A DNA stretch of 64,000 nucleotides, from the NCBI RefSeq assembly GCF_900105905.1, contig NZ_FNSV01000005.1, forward strand, positions 6,324,001 to 6,388,000. Reading direction: 5' to 3'. Positions 27,124-35,875 of the stretch are shown here, in pieces. Source of the DNA: Rhodococcus koreensis (GTDB lineage Bacteria > Actinomycetota > Actinomycetes > Mycobacteriales > Mycobacteriaceae). Under the pieces are notes generated by a model. The model did not search any database. It was not told the origin of the DNA and worked only from the letters and a program-made list of their open reading frames with translations. The stretch's first letter is position 1. Each line of letters begins with the position of its first letter. Both the position numbers and the translations under genes were made by a program.

Positions 27124-28015
27124 TCTGGTTTTCTTCCATCATCCGCTGTTCGGCGAGATCGACTTCGGCCCGAAGCCGGGCGGACATATCGTGGAAATAG
27201 GATTTGAAGAGATCGGAGGACCTGCGCATCTCCTGATGTCGCGGCCGCTCGAGTTCGATCTTCATGTCGACCACCATGCGGCCCGGCCTGCTGGCCATCA
27301 GGATGACGCGGTCGCTGAGCAGGATGGCCTCCTCGAGGTCGTGGGTGACGAAGATGACCGTCGGTCGCTCGGCCTCCCACAGCCGGAGGAACTCCTCCTG
27401 CTGGATCGCGCGGGTCTGGGCGTCCAACGCTGCGAACGGCTCGTCCATCAGAAGGACGCCGGGGCTCTGGACCAGGGTGCGGGCGATCGCAACGCGCTGG
27501 CGCATGCCCTGCGACAGGTGGAGAACGTCCGAGTCGGCGAACTCGTGCAGACGGACACGACGAAGCCATTCCTCGGCGCGCTCGCGTCGTTCTGCCTTGG
27601 GAACGCCCCGGACCTCCATGCCGAGTTCGACGTTGCTGCGGACCCGTCGCCACGGAAGGAGCGCATCACGCGCAAAGAGGAAGGCCGCGTCATTGCTGCC
27701 TGGCCTCACCTCCGCTCCGTCGATGCGAACGGTTCCACTGCGCGGCTTCAGGAGGTTGCCGACCATGCCGAGCGCCGTGGTCTTCCCGCAGCCCGACGGA
27801 CCGACGATGCTGACGAACTCGGACGGCTCGATGCGGAGGTTGAAGTCGTCCAGCACGCGCACCGGTCGATTGCCGTGGAGGAACGCGTGGCGGACATTCT
27901 CGAACTCGACCGAGACCCCCTTGGCGGTAGTGGGCCTCGTCGGAGTTTCAGCTAGACCAGTCACAAGATTCTCACTCTCACTGTTTGACCGTAGGGATGA
28001 ATCGGACACCGTCAA
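27116..28015 (-). CDS. ABC transporter ATPase (nitrate/sulfonate/taurine type)
   Basis: The 299-residue ATPase would power uptake through the permease at 29207 with the lipoprotein at 38564. Walker A GPSGCGKTT, signature LSQGMRQRVAIAR, Walker B LLMDEPFAALD and switch His (VTHD) are clear. The Q-loop position, usually FQ before the LLPW segment, reads FARDALLPW, so the glutamine appears replaced by Ala. The longest frame starts at TTG 28015; GTG 28009 or GTG 27964 are possible, and the first ~35 residues look non-conserved. It leads the minus-strand arm. Confidence 0.85.
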   Translation of the reverse strand: MTVSDSSLRSNSESENLVTGLAETPTRPTTAKGVSVEFENVRHAFLHGNRPVRVLDDFNLRIEPSEFVSIVGPSGCGKTTALGMVGNLLKPRSGTVRIDGAEVRPGSNDAAFLFARDALLPWRRVRSNVELGMEVRGVPKAERRERAEEWLRRVRLHEFADSDVLHLSQGMRQRVAIARTLVQSPGVLLMDEPFAALDAQTRAIQQEEFLRLWEAERPTVIFVTHDLEEAILLSDRVILMASRPGRMVVDMKIELERPRHQEMRRSSDLFKSYFHDMSARLRAEVDLAEQRMMEENQND

Positions 28016-28334
28016 TCCGATGATGTGTGTGCGGGGCCGACCGATCGCTGCCTCCCGTGCCGGACGATCTGCTGAATCGGCACAAAATCCGCGGTGGATC
28101 CGGACTGCATGACCCTGTGGTGAATATCACCCTATCGGCCTATGAATCGTTGAACACGTCGGCGACGGTGTCAAGGAAAAGAGGCCCGCCCGGGGGCTAT
28201 CGCCTTGATAGCGATTCAGTCATTGTCCACGGCCTCGAATGGCACGACGCTAACTCGAACGCACCTTGCCGGGAACGGCTCCCAGTGCGTCACAAGCTGC
28301 CCACACAGGGTGCGAATCACGAGGAGGACGTCAG
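28016..28334. promoter_or_regulatory. Divergent control region of the BVMO/ABC cluster (319 bp, no gene)
   Basis: This gap separates the minus-strand ABC ATPase from the plus-strand SDR. It holds the dyad GGTGA-ATA-TCACC (28119-28131), a half-like CTATCGGCCTATGA sequence just after it, the LysR-type box at 28197-28211 and a GAGGAGG ribosome binding site (28321) for the SDR. No small gene with credible codons was found. Confidence 0.6.
28197..28225 (+). promoter_or_regulatory. Repeated LysR-type box, copy 1
   Basis: The core CTATCGCCTTGATAG (28197-28211) is a dyad with TATC-N5-GATA, the T-N11-A form bound by LysR regulators. The 29-nt stretch from 28197 matches the one at 42149-42177 at 25 positions, including the end CATTG. 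The LysR gene at 31020 lies between the two copies. Confidence 0.65.
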
Positions 28335-29165
28335 GTGACCAGAGAAGCCGCCACCATCAACAAGGTGGGTCAGACCACTTTCGACTTCACGGACCAGGTC
28401 GTCATAGTGACGGGCGCTTCCGGAGGTATCGGGTCGGCGCTCGCCGACAAGTTCGCGGAAGCGGGAGCAGATCTGATCCTGCACGGGCGCAACGCCGAAA
28501 CGCTCCAGGCAAGAGTCGAGAGCGTCGAAGCGCTCGGGCGAAAGGCAGCCCTCGTCGCCGGCAACATCCGCGAGCCGAAGACTGCCGAAGATCTCGTCCG
28601 GACCGCTCTCGAACAGTTCGGGAGGATCGACGTCCTGATCAACAATGCCGGCGGCAACTTCGCGTCGCGCCTCGAGGACCTGTCGGTCAATGCCTGGAAC
28701 GCGACGATCGATACCAATCTCAGCGGGGCCTTCCACACGGCCCGCGCATGCCTGCCGGTCTTCGAACGTCAGGGCGGCGGAAACGTCATCAACGTCGGAT
28801 CCGGATCGGCCAACCACGCGCACCCGCTCCGCGGCGCCTACGCGGCAGCCAAAGCGGGGCTCGCCTCGCTGACGAAGACGATGGCCTGGGAATGGGCGGA
28901 TCGTGGCATTCGAGTCAACTGCGTCGAACCCGGCGCCACTCTGACGCCGGCGTCTCGTTTCGCGTCTCCCGAAACCGAGCAGAAGTTCGGCCGCTACCTC
29001 GCACTCGGACGCGTCGGAAGGCCGGAAGAAGTCGCCGATGCGTGCCTGTACCTGTGCTCCGACGCCGCAAGCTTCATCACGGGAACCGTCCTGCAGGTCA
29101 CCGGCGGCCCCCACACCTCCTCGGCCGCCGACGTCGAGCTCGTCCGAGGACCGCTCGATGCCTGA
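28335..29165 (+). CDS. Short-chain dehydrogenase/reductase
   Basis: A 276-residue classical SDR with NAD(P) motif GASGGIGSA, NNAG motif, a catalytic Ser region (VGSGSANH) and YAAAK. The end (SFITGTVLQVTGG) is typical of FabG-like enzymes. It would act on a hydroxy or keto intermediate. GTG 28335 is preceded by GAGGAGG. It is the first gene of the plus-strand arm, 109 bp downstream of the LysR-type box and 41 nt ahead of the ABC permease. Its C-terminal 15 residues extend past the family end. Confidence 0.84.
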   Translation: MTREAATINKVGQTTFDFTDQVVIVTGASGGIGSALADKFAEAGADLILHGRNAETLQARVESVEALGRKAALVAGNIREPKTAEDLVRTALEQFGRIDVLINNAGGNFASRLEDLSVNAWNATIDTNLSGAFHTARACLPVFERQGGGNVINVGSGSANHAHPLRGAYAAAKAGLASLTKTMAWEWADRGIRVNCVEPGATLTPASRFASPETEQKFGRYLALGRVGRPEEVADACLYLCSDAASFITGTVLQVTGGPHTSSAADVELVRGPLDA

Positions 29166-29206
29166 CCCACACAGCTGTCCAGAAGACTCGAAGGGAAGGT
29201 CCCGGC

Positions 29207-30076
29207 ATGGAATCCATCACTGAAGCGCCCCGCACGGTCGCGTCGATCGGCGGAGTCGCGAACAACGACGAACCGGCGGATATCGACAACACGATCCTCG
29301 TGGAACGGCGTCGCGCCCGGCGCAACGAAAAGATCCTCGTCTGGTCGCTTCGGGTGGGTGCACTCGCACTCTTCGTCGCCGTCTGGGCCTATGTCTCCGG
29401 AAACATGATCGTCGACCCGATGATGATCTCCGCCCCTCTCGATGTCGCGCGAGCGTTCATCGACCAGCTGAGCGACGGCGTCTTCTGGACCGATGTGACG
29501 GCGACGTTCAGCGGGGCGATGGTAGGGCTGGTGACCGGTGCGATCGCCGGCATCCTCGCAGGTGTCGTCTTCGCCCGCGTCCAGGTCCTCCACACCGCTG
29601 CCTCACCTTTCCTGACCTTGATGAACAGCCTTCCGCGGCCCGCGCTGGCACCGATCTTCATCCTCTGGTTCGGCCTGGGTTTCGGACCGAAGGCCCTCGT
29701 CGCCTTCAGCGTCGTGTTCTTCGTCCTGATGACCAGCACGATGGGTGCGATGAAGAGCATCGACCACGACATCGCTCAGTTGACCAAGTCGCTGGGCATG
29801 ACGCGGACCCAGCGCTTCTTCAAGATCGAGATTCCCGCGGCTCTGCCTGCCATCGTCGGCGGCCTGAGGCTCGGCGCGGTCTACTCGGTGCTCGGCGCCG
29901 TGGTGTCGGAAATGGTCGGCGCCTACACCGGCCTGGGGCAGCGCCTCGTCGTCGTGACCAACAATTTCCAGGTCGCGGAAACCTTCGCGATCCTGATCGC
30001 CATGGGATTGCTGTCCATGGTCCTGGACGTCTCGATCTCCGGCCTGCAGAAGCTGGTCACCAAGTGGACGAGGTGA
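29207..30076 (+). CDS. ABC transporter permease (SsuC/TauC type)
   Basis: A 289-residue inner-membrane permease with a ~45-residue cytosolic N-terminus and about six membrane helices from residue ~45. The cytosolic EAA-type loop contacting the ATPase is seen as IEIPAALPAIVGGLRLG near residue 205. It should form the channel used with the ATPase at 27116 and the substrate-binding lipoprotein at 38564. ATG 29207 follows AAGGGAAGG. The frame runs open far upstream through the SDR gene, which is only a high-GC shadow. Confidence 0.87.
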   Translation: MESITEAPRTVASIGGVANNDEPADIDNTILVERRRARRNEKILVWSLRVGALALFVAVWAYVSGNMIVDPMMISAPLDVARAFIDQLSDGVFWTDVTATFSGAMVGLVTGAIAGILAGVVFARVQVLHTAASPFLTLMNSLPRPALAPIFILWFGLGFGPKALVAFSVVFFVLMTSTMGAMKSIDHDIAQLTKSLGMTRTQRFFKIEIPAALPAIVGGLRLGAVYSVLGAVVSEMVGAYTGLGQRLVVVTNNFQVAETFAILIAMGLLSMVLDVSISGLQKLVTKWTR

Positions 30077-30080
30077 GTCG

Positions 30081-30896
30081 GTGAAGATCGACGACCCCGA
30101 TCAGCCACTTCTCGCCGAGACGATCGATCACCACAGTCTGTTCCGGCTGGACGGCAATTCCTACGTCGTCCTCGGCGCAGGCGGCGGGATCGGTGAGCAC
30201 GTCAGCAGGACGATCGTCGCCCTGGGCGGCCGCGTTCTGTGCGTCGACGTCAATGGTGACGACGTCGACGCCGTCGCCGGCTCGTTGCGGATGCCGTCGG
30301 TGGTCGCGGACGTGACCACCGAAGAGGGCATCGACATCGCGGCGGCCGGTGCCATCGCCGAGTTCGGACAGATCAACGGCTACGTGGACGTCATCGGCCG
30401 GATGCATCGCAAGCAGATCGCCGACTACGGACTGGCGGATTGGGATCAGGACTTCCGGGTGAACCTGGCCCACGCCTTTCTGTCTGCGCGCCGGCTGTCC
30501 CCGCTGATCAGCCACGGCGCGATCGTCCACGTCTCGAGTGTGATGGGTTCTCACGGCGGTCGAACGGCACCCGGCTACGGCCCCGCCAAGGCGGCACTCG
30601 AAGTGTGGTCCAAGGAGTTGGCCGCCGAGCACGGACCCCGCGGTGTTCGCGTCAACGTGGTCGCCCCGGGCCTCTTCCTCTCGCCACGCGTTGCCGCGAC
30701 CCCGCGAAGCCTGAACGATTCCCGGATCCTGGCCGGACGGCCCATGCTCGGGAGACTCGGTCAGCCCTTCGAGATCGCCGCCACCGTCGCGTTCCTTCTG
30801 TCTCCCGCCGCGGGATACATCACGGGTACAACGATTCCCGTCGAGGGCGGCTCCCTGTCGCGGGACTCGACGGGCCTCGACGACCTGGTGAACTGA
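30081..30896 (+). CDS. Short-chain dehydrogenase/reductase with N-terminal extension
   Basis: A 271-residue SDR with a ~25-residue leader before the nucleotide motif GAGGGIGEH, a Ser region VSSVMGSHGG and catalytic YGPAK. The usual NNAG element is altered (YVDVIGRMH), so cofactor-side packing may differ from common SDRs. GTG 30081 lies 4 nt after the permease stop. With the SDR at 28335 and that at 22739 it gives the cluster three separate alcohol/ketone dehydrogenases, which suggests several oxidation states are handled. Confidence 0.8.
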   Translation: MKIDDPDQPLLAETIDHHSLFRLDGNSYVVLGAGGGIGEHVSRTIVALGGRVLCVDVNGDDVDAVAGSLRMPSVVADVTTEEGIDIAAAGAIAEFGQINGYVDVIGRMHRKQIADYGLADWDQDFRVNLAHAFLSARRLSPLISHGAIVHVSSVMGSHGGRTAPGYGPAKAALEVWSKELAAEHGPRGVRVNVVAPGLFLSPRVAATPRSLNDSRILAGRPMLGRLGQPFEIAATVAFLLSPAAGYITGTTIPVEGGSLSRDSTGLDDLVN

Positions 30897-31019
30897 CCGG
30901 CCGGGTCGGTCCGCTCGCGGTTTCGTGTCGAGTGCTGCGAACAGGGCGACGCTGAGTTCGGAGAGCCCCCGACGAGCTGTAATGTGGGCCACGTCGCATA
31001 GCAGCACCGAGGGAGACCG

Positions 31020-31922
31020 ATGAGATTCGAGCAGTTGCGATATCTGGAAGCAGCGCTTCGGACCGGATCGTTCCGTCAAGCCGCCAAGGAACTCGACATC
31101 TCTCAGCCGACGATCACCAACCAGGTACAGCGGCTCGAGGAGGACCTCGGCGTCGTGCTCGTGGTTCGCGGTGCCAAGGGAGTACGACCGACGTACGCGG
31201 CCGAACGGATCCTGCCGCACGTGGTCGCCGCCGTTCAGGCCGAACACCTGATGCGCGAGGAGGCCAGCGCCATCGGCGGCCTGAAACTCGGCACCGTCCG
31301 CCTGGGCACGGTGCCCGCGGGATCTCAGACGATCCTTCCCGGGGTGGTCAAGCGCCTGTTGAGCGACTTTCCCAATGTGCGTTTCGAGGTGGAGGAAGGT
31401 CCGTCGAGAATGGTGAGCCGCGGCGTCCTCAGCGGCCATTTCGACGTGGGCCTGGTGACGCGTCTGGCCGGAATCGATCTGATTCCGGCGGAGCAGGCTC
31501 TGCTGCACCACGTCGACTTGATCTCCGGCCGACTGGTGCTGGCGGTCCCGGAGAACCATCGCCTCGCCAGCAAGGACGGCTTCGAGGCCGCCGACCTGGA
31601 GGGCGAGCCGCTGATCTTCCCGGCGGAGACCAGCATCCTCCGTACCGCCTTCGAGCAGCTACTCGACGGAATCGAAGCCAGGATCGTCTACGCGACCAAC
31701 AACGCCGAAGCGTCGCAGAACATGGTGCGCGCCGGCGTCGGGATCTGCATGGCGAACACACTTCTCAGCTCGACGGTGAGCGGCAACGGCGTCGCGCTCG
31801 TGCCCCTTCCCTTCGAGTGGGCCCATGCCCGCATCTCCGCGATCGTCAGGAATGACGAAGCGCGGACGTCTGCGGTGCAGGCATTCCTGGGGTTGTTGCG
31901 GGAATCTGCCAAGAATTACTGA
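31020..31922 (+). CDS. LysR family regulator, candidate activator of the cluster
   Basis: A 300-residue LysR-type regulator. The N-terminal winged helix-turn-helix covers residues 1-60 (SFRQAAKELDISQPTITNQVQRLE) and the periplasmic-binding-like effector domain spans about 88-300. It lies inside the plus-strand arm, 123 bp after the SDR, and is followed by a hairpin terminator, so it may have its own promoter. The two LysR-type boxes at 28197 and 42149 are its best candidate targets. The effector is probably the cluster substrate or an intermediate, inferred from position. Confidence 0.87.
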   Translation: MRFEQLRYLEAALRTGSFRQAAKELDISQPTITNQVQRLEEDLGVVLVVRGAKGVRPTYAAERILPHVVAAVQAEHLMREEASAIGGLKLGTVRLGTVPAGSQTILPGVVKRLLSDFPNVRFEVEEGPSRMVSRGVLSGHFDVGLVTRLAGIDLIPAEQALLHHVDLISGRLVLAVPENHRLASKDGFEAADLEGEPLIFPAETSILRTAFEQLLDGIEARIVYATNNAEASQNMVRAGVGICMANTLLSSTVSGNGVALVPLPFEWAHARISAIVRNDEARTSAVQAFLGLLRESAKNY

Positions 31923-31927
31923 CGGCG

Positions 31928-31954
31928 CCGTCGACCGGGACACGGTCGCGACGG
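31928..31954 (+). terminator. Hairpin after the LysR gene
   Basis: CCGTCGACCG (31928-31937) pairs with CGGT-cg-CGACGG (31943-31954) with a 2-nt bulge and loop GGACA, starting 6 nt after the TGA. There is no T run, as is common in actinobacteria. Confidence 0.5.
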
Positions 31955-32083
31955 TCCGATAGCGCACCCGTATCACCCCGCCAACGCTGCGGACCTTCCC
32001 AAGCCCTGTGCGGCTGACCACACTGAATACGTGCCGAGCGAGCGAGATCGCCGCCGGATCCGACGTTCAGTGAGGAACTTCAG

Positions 32084-34303
32084 GTGTCAGTCGATACAGC
32101 ACAGCCATGCACCCGGGACGCAGTCGCCGAACTCATTTCCGTTGCACGGGAAAGAGAATCGGCGATGTTTACGGAGGCGGAAGGTAAATCCCTGCTCTCC
32201 GCCTTCGGGATCGACACCCCCCGGGGCATCGAAATTGCTGTCGGCCAGATGATTTCCGACGACATTCGCGAGCCGTTGGTGGTCAAGGCCATCTCGTCCA
32301 CGCTCGTCCACAAGTCCGACGCCGGCGGCGTGCGGGTGGGGGTGCGCCGCGACGAGATCGACGAGGTCGCTGCACGGATGGGCGAGCAACTGGCCGCCGC
32401 CGGGCACCGCTTGGACGGCCTCCTCGTCGAGGAAATGGTCCCGTCCGGTCACGAGGTGATCGTGGGAGCAGTTCGGGCTCCCGGGCTGGGCTGGACCGTG
32501 ATGGTGGGCCTCGGCGGCGTACTGGTCGAGGTCTTCGAGGATGTTGCGTTCGGTCTCGCGCCGCTCGCGAACGAACAGATTCTCGATATGCTGCACGAAC
32601 TGCGCGGCATGAAGGTGCTCGACGGAGCCCGCGGTGGGGAGAAGGCAGACATTCCTGCCTTGGTGACACTGATCTCGCGACTCGCCGGGCCGAACGGTCT
32701 GCTGCAGTCGCTGCCGGACGACGTGATCGAGATCGACCTGAACCCGGTCATCGTTTCCGGAACACGCGCAGTGGCCGTGGACGCACGTTTCGTCGTCGGT
32801 CCGGTGGAAGACACCGGATCCGCACCCGGCGACCGTGATGACGGCCGGGCCACCGATTTCACGCCGCTGTTCCATCCGCGCAGGATCGCCGTCCTCGGCG
32901 CGAGCGGTCAGCGGCCGAATCTCGCGAACCGGTTCATCCGGAACATTCTGAGCGGCGGGTTCGACGGCACCATCGTGCCGATCCACCCGACCGCGGACAG
33001 CATCGAAGGACTTCCCACCGTGCGGTCACTGGCCGAGGTCGATCAACCGATCGACTACGCGTTCGTGGCGCTGCCTGCGACCCGTGTCAGCGAGGCACTG
33101 AGCCGAGGCGCCGGTCGAGTTCGGTTTGCCCAGGTGATCTCCAGCGGCTTCAGTGAGGTCGAAGAAGGAAAAGATCTCGAGGAGACCCTGGTCCAGACCG
33201 TCCGCGATGCGGGCATTCGGCTGATCGGCCCGAACTGCCTGGGCACGCACGCCTCGGCCGGTCGGCTCTCGTTCGTGCCCGAAGCTCCCCTGACGCCCGG
33301 AACGACGGCTGTGGTCTCGCAGAGCGGCGGGCTGAGTGTCGACATCCTGCGCATCGGATCGTTGCGCGGCATCGACTTTCACAGCGTGGTCAGCATCGGG
33401 AACGGCGCAGACGTCACCGCTGCAGAGCTCGTCGAATCCGCCCTACGGAACGACGAGGTCCGTGTCATCGGCCTGTACCTCGAGTCGCTGGCGGCGGCAC
33501 GCGAGGTGCTCGACGTGCTGACCCGGGCCGAAATGCGCAAGCCGGTAGTGCTTCTCGCCGGTGGCCGAACCAGCGAAGGCTCGCGGGCGGCGACCAGCCA
33601 CACCGGTGCCCTCGCGGGAAATCACCGACTGTGGCCCGCGATCGCGCGGCAGGCCGGAATGACACTCGTCGATTCACTCGAGGACTTCGCGACGGCCCTG
33701 CATGCCCTGTCCACGCTCGACCTCACGGTCAAGCCGAACGGTCGCGATGCTGTTCTGTTCGGCAACGGCGGCGGCGCGAGCGTCCTCGGCGCCGACGCAC
33801 TCGAGCGGCAGGGATTGGCCACACCGCCGCTCGCCGATTCCGTGGTCGAGGAACTGGACGGCCTGGGCCTGCCGCCGGGCAACGGACTGCGCAACCCGAT
33901 CGACGTGCCCGCGGGGACGCTCGCCGTCAAGAACGGTGCGATCGCGAAGGACGTTCTCGCGGTGGTGCTCGCCGGCAGTGAGCCGGCAGTGCTGATCTCC
34001 CACCTCAATGTGGGCATCATCCAGCGCAACCTCGGTGAAACCCACGGCGACGTGACCGGCACCGTCATCGACTCGATCGCAGGCGCCCGCGACGAAGCCA
34101 CGTCGAACACCCACCAACTTCTCGTGCTCAAGACCGACGGCAGCGCAGACACGGAGGCATTGATCACGACGTACGCGCACCGCGCCCGCACACGCGGAAT
34201 CCCGGTCTTTCCGGCCTTCGAGGACGCGGCCCTCGCCGCACGGGCGGTTCTCGAGCAGGGACAGCGGACATACCAGGCGTCACGCGACGCAGACGGAAGG
34301 TAG
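32084..34303 (+). CDS. ADP-forming acyl-CoA synthetase (acetate-CoA ligase family)
   Basis: 739 residues. An ATP-grasp domain comes first (about 1-235), then the CoA-binding Rossmann domain (about 260-390, RIAVLGASG) and ligase domains carrying the phospho-His region SHTGALAG with His506. It joins an acid to CoA with ATP going to ADP plus phosphate, so the step is cheaper and more reversible than the AMP-forming type. GTG 32084 has a GAGG box. It heads a tight row with a carboxylase, reductase, kinase and dehydrogenase, so it probably activates the acid released from the Baeyer-Villiger ester. Confidence 0.85.
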   Translation: MSVDTAQPCTRDAVAELISVARERESAMFTEAEGKSLLSAFGIDTPRGIEIAVGQMISDDIREPLVVKAISSTLVHKSDAGGVRVGVRRDEIDEVAARMGEQLAAAGHRLDGLLVEEMVPSGHEVIVGAVRAPGLGWTVMVGLGGVLVEVFEDVAFGLAPLANEQILDMLHELRGMKVLDGARGGEKADIPALVTLISRLAGPNGLLQSLPDDVIEIDLNPVIVSGTRAVAVDARFVVGPVEDTGSAPGDRDDGRATDFTPLFHPRRIAVLGASGQRPNLANRFIRNILSGGFDGTIVPIHPTADSIEGLPTVRSLAEVDQPIDYAFVALPATRVSEALSRGAGRVRFAQVISSGFSEVEEGKDLEETLVQTVRDAGIRLIGPNCLGTHASAGRLSFVPEAPLTPGTTAVVSQSGGLSVDILRIGSLRGIDFHSVVSIGNGADVTAAELVESALRNDEVRVIGLYLESLAAAREVLDVLTRAEMRKPVVLLAGGRTSEGSRAATSHTGALAGNHRLWPAIARQAGMTLVDSLEDFATALHALSTLDLTVKPNGRDAVLFGNGGGASVLGADALERQGLATPPLADSVVEELDGLGLPPGNGLRNPIDVPAGTLAVKNGAIAKDVLAVVLAGSEPAVLISHLNVGIIQRNLGETHGDVTGTVIDSIAGARDEATSNTHQLLVLKTDGSADTEALITTYAHRARTRGIPVFPAFEDAALAARAVLEQGQRTYQASRDADGR

Positions 34304-34308
34304 TAGAG

Positions 34309-35865
34309 ATGTCACAGGACACAGTCATGGCTGAACCCACGCTCAGCCGCGAGCAGGAGCACGAAGAACGCCGCGCAGCCGCGCTGGCGATGGGTGGCCC
34401 GAAGAAGCTGGAGCAGCGGCGCGCCGAGGGCAAACTCAACGCCCGCGAGAGGATTGCGTTGATGCTCGACCCCGGAACCTTCCGGGAAAGCGGGTTGTTC
34501 ACGACCTCGGCCGTCGACGCCGATCGCGACAAAACTCCCGCGGACGGCAAGGTGACCGGAACCGGCGAGGTCGACGGCCGGCGCGCAGCCGTCATCGCCT
34601 ACGACTTCACCGTCAAGGGGTCGTCGAGCAGTCCGGTGAGCAACAAGAAGATGTCCCATTTCAAGGAACTCGTCGTTCAGGTCGGGATGCCGCTCGTCTA
34701 CCTGTCGGAGTCCACCGGGGTCCGGATGCCGGACGCGATGGGCGGGACCGGAATGGGCGCCGCCAACAGCAAGAAGCGGTTCCTCCGGCAGCGCGAAAGT
34801 CCCTGGGCATCGGCCGCATTCGGATACTGCTTCGGATCGGCCGCGTGGCACACCGTGTCCGCCGACTTCGCGGTCTTCCGCAAGGGGAGTGTCCTGGCGG
34901 TGTCGAGCCCCGGACTGGTCAGCCGCGCCACCGGTCAGCAAGTCGACGCCCAGGAGCTCGGAGGCTGGAAGGTTCATGCGGAGGTCACCGGCTACGCCGA
35001 TGCCGTCGCCGACACCGACGAGGAAGCGATCGAACTGATCCGCCGGTTCCTCTCGTACCTGCCTTCGCACAACGGTGAGACACCGCCGGTCGCGCCGATC
35101 CCGAGTGGATCGGGTGAGCGTGCCGCCGAACTCAACGACATCGTTCCGCAGGCCCGCACCCAGACCTACGACGTACGCAAGGTCATCGAGATCGTCGCCG
35201 ACACCGGTTCGGTGTTCCCGATCAAGGCCCGTTACGGCAAGAGCCTGGACACCTCGCTGGTCCGGATCGGTGGACAGAGCGTCGGCATCATCGCCAACAA
35301 CCCGATGTTCAAGGGCGGGGCGCTCGACGGTCCGGCGTGTGACAAGGCGACCAGCTTCCTGGTTCTCTGCGACTCCTACAACATTCCCGTCGTGTTCCTC
35401 GTCGACCAGCCGGGATTCCTGATCGGATTGGAAGCCGAGCGGAACAAGATCGCAGGCAAGGTCATCAACTGGATGAACGCCTTGTCCTTGGTGACCGTGC
35501 CGAAGATCGCTGTCACGCTTCGCAAGAACTACGGCCAGGCCTACATCAACATGGGTGGCGGACTGACCGCCGACACGACTGCAGGCTGGTGGTCGACGGA
35601 GGTGAGCTTCATGGATCCCACGTCCGCGGTGTCGGTCGTCCACGGAGTCGACGCGGAGTCCGACCCCGAACTCTATGCGCAGCGCCTCGCCGAGATGGCC
35701 AAGGGGACTACCGCGTACGACGTCGCACGCGTCTTCGGCGTCGAACAGGTCATCGATCCCGCCGAGACCCGTGACTTCATCCTCGGCGCGCTGAAAGACC
35801 ACTACCGAGCCCGGACCAACGGCATCGGCGAGCACCTGCTGCGCGCCTGGCCGACGAGTTACTGA
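34309..35865 (+). CDS. Acyl-CoA carboxylase carboxyltransferase subunit
   Basis: A 518-residue carboxyltransferase (PccB/MccB/AccD type) that moves the carboxyl from carboxybiotin to an acyl-CoA. The N- and C-halves both carry crotonase-like folds; AGKVINWMNAL and KNYGQAYINMGGG form the second acyl-CoA/biotin region. The opening (ARERIALMLDPGTFRESG) is the family standard. It lies 5 nt after the CoA ligase and before the biotin carboxylase and carrier. Unlike propionyl- or methylcrotonyl-CoA carboxylases, no single motif here names the substrate. Confidence 0.87.
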   Translation: MSQDTVMAEPTLSREQEHEERRAAALAMGGPKKLEQRRAEGKLNARERIALMLDPGTFRESGLFTTSAVDADRDKTPADGKVTGTGEVDGRRAAVIAYDFTVKGSSSSPVSNKKMSHFKELVVQVGMPLVYLSESTGVRMPDAMGGTGMGAANSKKRFLRQRESPWASAAFGYCFGSAAWHTVSADFAVFRKGSVLAVSSPGLVSRATGQQVDAQELGGWKVHAEVTGYADAVADTDEEAIELIRRFLSYLPSHNGETPPVAPIPSGSGERAAELNDIVPQARTQTYDVRKVIEIVADTGSVFPIKARYGKSLDTSLVRIGGQSVGIIANNPMFKGGALDGPACDKATSFLVLCDSYNIPVVFLVDQPGFLIGLEAERNKIAGKVINWMNALSLVTVPKIAVTLRKNYGQAYINMGGGLTADTTAGWWSTEVSFMDPTSAVSVVHGVDAESDPELYAQRLAEMAKGTTAYDVARVFGVEQVIDPAETRDFILGALKDHYRARTNGIGEHLLRAWPTSY

Positions 35866-35875
35866 GGACGATGTG

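Noticed and set aside
28205..30076. Long frame that would extend the ABC permease 334 codons upstream
   Set aside because: The upstream part is the shadow of the SDR gene at 28335. ATG 29207 has a ribosome binding site and begins the normal permease length.
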